From NCBI RefSeq assembly GCF_938045465.1, contig NZ_CALIBF010000066.1, positions 1 through 6,923 of the forward strand: a stretch of 6,923 bases of DNA, read 5' to 3'. Origin of the DNA: an uncultured Campylobacter sp. Lineage in GTDB: Bacteria > Campylobacterota > Campylobacteria > Campylobacterales > Campylobacteraceae. A model generated the notes under the pieces. The model was not told the origin of the DNA and did not search any database. It was given only the letters and a program-made list of their open reading frames with translations. The translations under genes and the position numbers were made by a program. Within the stretch, counting starts at the first letter, position 1; each line of letters starts with the position of its first letter. This document shows, piece by piece, positions 5,429 to 6,923 of the stretch.

Positions 5429-6352
5429 TTAGCTCTCGTATCTTTGCAGCGATTTTTTATATGTTTTCGCGGCAGCGTAGCCCGCGCTCAGATATACCTC
5501 AAACTCCTCGCTGGTAAGCCTGCGCGGCTCATTCGCAAGCTTCGCCGCGCCCGCTGCACCGCTTGGCATATTTGCGTCCAGATTCGCTTCATTTACGATC
5601 TCGCCTCGTCGGATTCGGTTACTAAAGCTCGCTGCATGCGCTATTTGCGGCACACGCTTTAAAGAGAAGTTTAAATTTTGCGTTTGCAGATTTAAAATTT
5701 TACCCATGCATTTGCGCGGACCCGCAATAAAATCGCCATTTTGTATGAGCGGGGCGGCGGAGCCGAGCGAATCGCTCTCCGCCAAGCTGTGCAAGTCGCC
5801 TGCTAAGCCGGGTAAGCAGCCCGTTGAATCCGGTAAGCTGCCCGCTAAAAGTTCTGCGCCGCTTAGGATACGTAGGCTTCGCACCAAAATCCCGCCGCCG
5901 CTTTGCGGGACGCTGCGAAACGAAATGTCAAAGCCGAAATTGTGAAAAAATATCTCGCCCGCCCGCGACGTGCGCTTGTAGGTGTTGCGATCTGCGCCCG
6001 TGAAATACGCCTCGATCTCCGCGAAGGCGAATTCCGCGCCGCTTACGCAAAGCACATAGTTTTGCAGCAGATCGCGCATGAAATTTTCTATCTTTGCCTG
6101 CGCTCGTTCGGCATCAAACGGCGGCTTGGCATTAAATTTTAAAATTTCATCTTGCTGCGCGTCGCTAAAATATGACTGTCCGCCGCAAAATTCCACGCCG
6201 CCTTGTAATTTTAAGGGCTTGTCGCCGCTCAAGTCTCTCGCGCTTCCTGCAAGTTTATGATTTTTTGAAGCGAGCTTTGAGCCCGCCGAAATTCCAAACT
6301 CCGCCGCGTCGATTTTTGAGAAAAATTTTTCTAAATTTTCATCGCCCAGCAT
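5429..6352 (-). CDS. Protein resembling 3-methyladenine/alkyladenine DNA glycosylase fold
   Basis: A 307-residue product with no signal peptide or membrane helix. The middle carries blocks in the order seen in the AAG/MPG family: AEIEAYFTGAD (111-121, compare human AAG VETEAYLGPED, where the second Glu is catalytic and would match E114), FHNFGFDISF (136-145), GGGILVRSLRIL (152-163, compare ACVLLRALEPL) and GDFIAGPRKCMGKIL (206-220, compare RELCSGPSKLCQAL). The His after the EAY block of classical enzymes is not evident, so activity is doubtful. Low-complexity insertions occupy about 21-50 and 165-202, the latter made of heptad repeats; they explain the length against about 200 residues for compact relatives. 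ATG 6352 overlaps the upstream gene by 14 bases, with GGAAG upstream, so the two form an operon. The family assignment rests on motif order read by eye. Confidence 0.72.
   Translation of the reverse strand: MLGDENLEKFFSKIDAAEFGISAGSKLASKNHKLAGSARDLSGDKPLKLQGGVEFCGGQSYFSDAQQDEILKFNAKPPFDAERAQAKIENFMRDLLQNYVLCVSGAEFAFAEIEAYFTGADRNTYKRTSRAGEIFFHNFGFDISFRSVPQSGGGILVRSLRILSGAELLAGSLPDSTGCLPGLAGDLHSLAESDSLGSAAPLIQNGDFIAGPRKCMGKILNLQTQNLNFSLKRVPQIAHAASFSNRIRRGEIVNEANLDANMPSGAAGAAKLANEPRRLTSEEFEVYLSAGYAAAKTYKKSLQRYES
5781..5843 (-). repeat. Three 21-base tandem repeats inside the glycosylase-like gene
   Basis: Units at 5781-5801, 5802-5822 and 5823-5843 (plus strand GCTAAGCCGGGTAAGCAGC and variants). 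They encode the seven-residue units AGSLPDS, TGCLPGL and AGDLHSL (approximately residues 170-190; unit borders are shifted by up to a codon). The second and third DNA copies are the closest. The insertion lies between the LVRSL and AGPRK blocks of the predicted fold, so it probably forms a surface loop. Confidence 0.7.
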
Positions 6353-6839
6353 TTTGCTCTTCCGTAGAATTTCCTTCGCGCTTTATGGAGCTCACCTTGT
6401 TGCCCATAGTGTCGGCTTCGCCGTTGTTTGCCCCGGCGCGCGTTAAATTACCGCCGCTACTTGTCGTATTTGCTTCGCCGTCTTTTGATTTGGGCGTTTT
6501 AAAGCCCCAAATCTCGCATCGATCCCCGCTAAAGCCTTGGAAATAATATCTCTCGCGTTCGCTCAAGTTTTCTACCCCCTTTTCGCATGTGCGCTTGATA
6601 TATGCCTGGCTTGGATACATTAGTCGATTTACCGCATGGTCATCGCCGGCATCCGCGCGCTTTATCAGCTTAGCGATGCAGGCGTCATCCTCTTCACCCT
6701 TGTTGTTTAAAAAAGATTCCCAAATGTTACAATACGCACCACTGCTGCTTATATATAGGGTGCACAGAATAACAACCCCTACGATTAACAAAAAAATTTG
6801 ACTTTTACTAGTTTTCAAGCTCATCTTATTGCTCGGCAT
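6339..6839 (-). CDS. Single-anchor extracytoplasmic protein with N-glycosylation sequons in its tail
   Basis: Unrecognised 166-residue protein. A short basic N-terminus (K5, K9, K12) precedes one hydrophobic helix at about 14-32, so the rest should face the periplasm. No lipobox is seen; C26 is within the helix without the usual context. The exported part holds four cysteines (C37, C54, C85, C108), an even number fitting two disulfides, and a polar S/T/N/G-rich tail from about 113. The tail holds two copies of the Campylobacter PglB sequon D/E-x-N-x-S/T: EANTT (122-126) and EGNST (155-159). GGAGG (6848-6844) lies upstream of ATG 6839. The gene overlaps its neighbours by 14 bases on both sides. 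Its last ~35 residues resemble those of the gene cut by the window edge, so it is probably one of a tandem family. Confidence 0.78.
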   Translation of the reverse strand: MPSNKMSLKTSKSQIFLLIVGVVILCTLYISSSGAYCNIWESFLNNKGEEDDACIAKLIKRADAGDDHAVNRLMYPSQAYIKRTCEKGVENLSERERYYFQGFSGDRCEIWGFKTPKSKDGEANTTSSGGNLTRAGANNGEADTMGNKVSSIKREGNSTEEQNAGR

Positions 6840-6858
6840 TTAATCCTCCCGTAGAATT
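6339..6858 (-). repeat. Repeated 33-base gene junction of the tandem paralogues
   Basis: The minus-strand segments 6371-6339 and 6858-6826 match at 24 of 33 positions. Both begin AATTCTACGG, include the ATG of the following gene, and end at the stop of the preceding one. A second shared word, AATTTAACGCGCG, lies at 6449-6437 and 6921-6909. Together these mark a duplication about 470-490 bases apart. Confidence 0.65.
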
Positions 6859-6923
6859 CATATCGCGTTTGATTGCGTCTGCTTCATCGCGGATCGTATT
6901 CGTACCTTCGCGCGTTAAATTTC
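6826..6923 (-). CDS. C-terminal end of an upstream paralogue (5' part outside window)
   Basis: Only the last 31 codons and the TAA (6828-6826) are inside the window. The frame is the one of three that stays open here; the other two have stops. The peptide begins NLTREGTNTIRDEADAIKRD and ends MNSTGGLNAEQ. It resembles the tail of the next gene: NLTR-x-G near its beginning, then EAD, then IKR-D/E-x-NST, and an NA-x-x end. DMNST fits the bacterial N-glycosylation sequon, as does EGNST at the matching place in the neighbour. The stop overlaps the next ATG by 14 bases, indicating the same transcript. Too little is present to tell the function or the length. Confidence 0.7.
   Translation of the reverse strand, partial: NLTREGTNTIRDEADAIKRDMNSTGGLNAEQ

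Noticed and set aside
5417..6546. Several plus-strand frames of 60-124 residues opposite the leftward genes
   Set aside because: Antisense shadows of GC-richer coding sequence, overlapping one another, without domains or ribosome-binding sites.

Overview
The window looks like a chromosomal segment from a Campylobacter-type epsilonproteobacterium. The evidence is the galU-pgi gene pair (as I recall, also adjacent in C. jejuni), the short-form Pgi, very frequent AAATTT words in and between genes, and AT-rich promoters with T-tracts. The housekeeping genes are fairly GC-rich for the genus, so a species from the gracilis/showae/rectus/curvus side is plausible. That placement is inference, not shown by a marker gene.

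Layout. At the left edge a nearly complete yigZ (IMPACT family) runs leftward off the window. A 70-base gap with two overlapping -10 boxes separates it from the rightward pair galU-pgi, which overlaps by 14 bases and links glucose/fructose phosphate interconversion to UDP-glucose supply. After about 235 bases of noncoding DNA rich in AT palindromes comes a rightward GLOD5-like VOC (glyoxalase-fold) protein. A 12-bp inverted repeat then lies at the point where rightward and leftward transcription converge.

Everything from 3487 to the right edge is leftward. Read in the direction of transcription it contains: the tail of a gene cut by the edge (6826-6923); a single-anchor extracytoplasmic protein whose tail resembles that of the cut gene (6339-6839); a protein resembling alkyladenine DNA glycosylases (5429-6352); a 333-residue polytopic membrane protein with a pentapeptide-repeat N-terminus (4326-5327); and its shorter paralogue (3487-4203). 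Each of the two membrane genes is preceded by a very short ORF with a better ribosome-binding site than the gene itself.

The left half is ordinary core metabolism. The right half is accessory in character: AT-rich membrane genes, two separate sets of tandem paralogues, two in-frame tandem repeats, predicted Campylobacter-type N-glycosylation sequons, and conserved short leader ORFs. No tRNA, rRNA, CRISPR array, transposase or integrase is visible.
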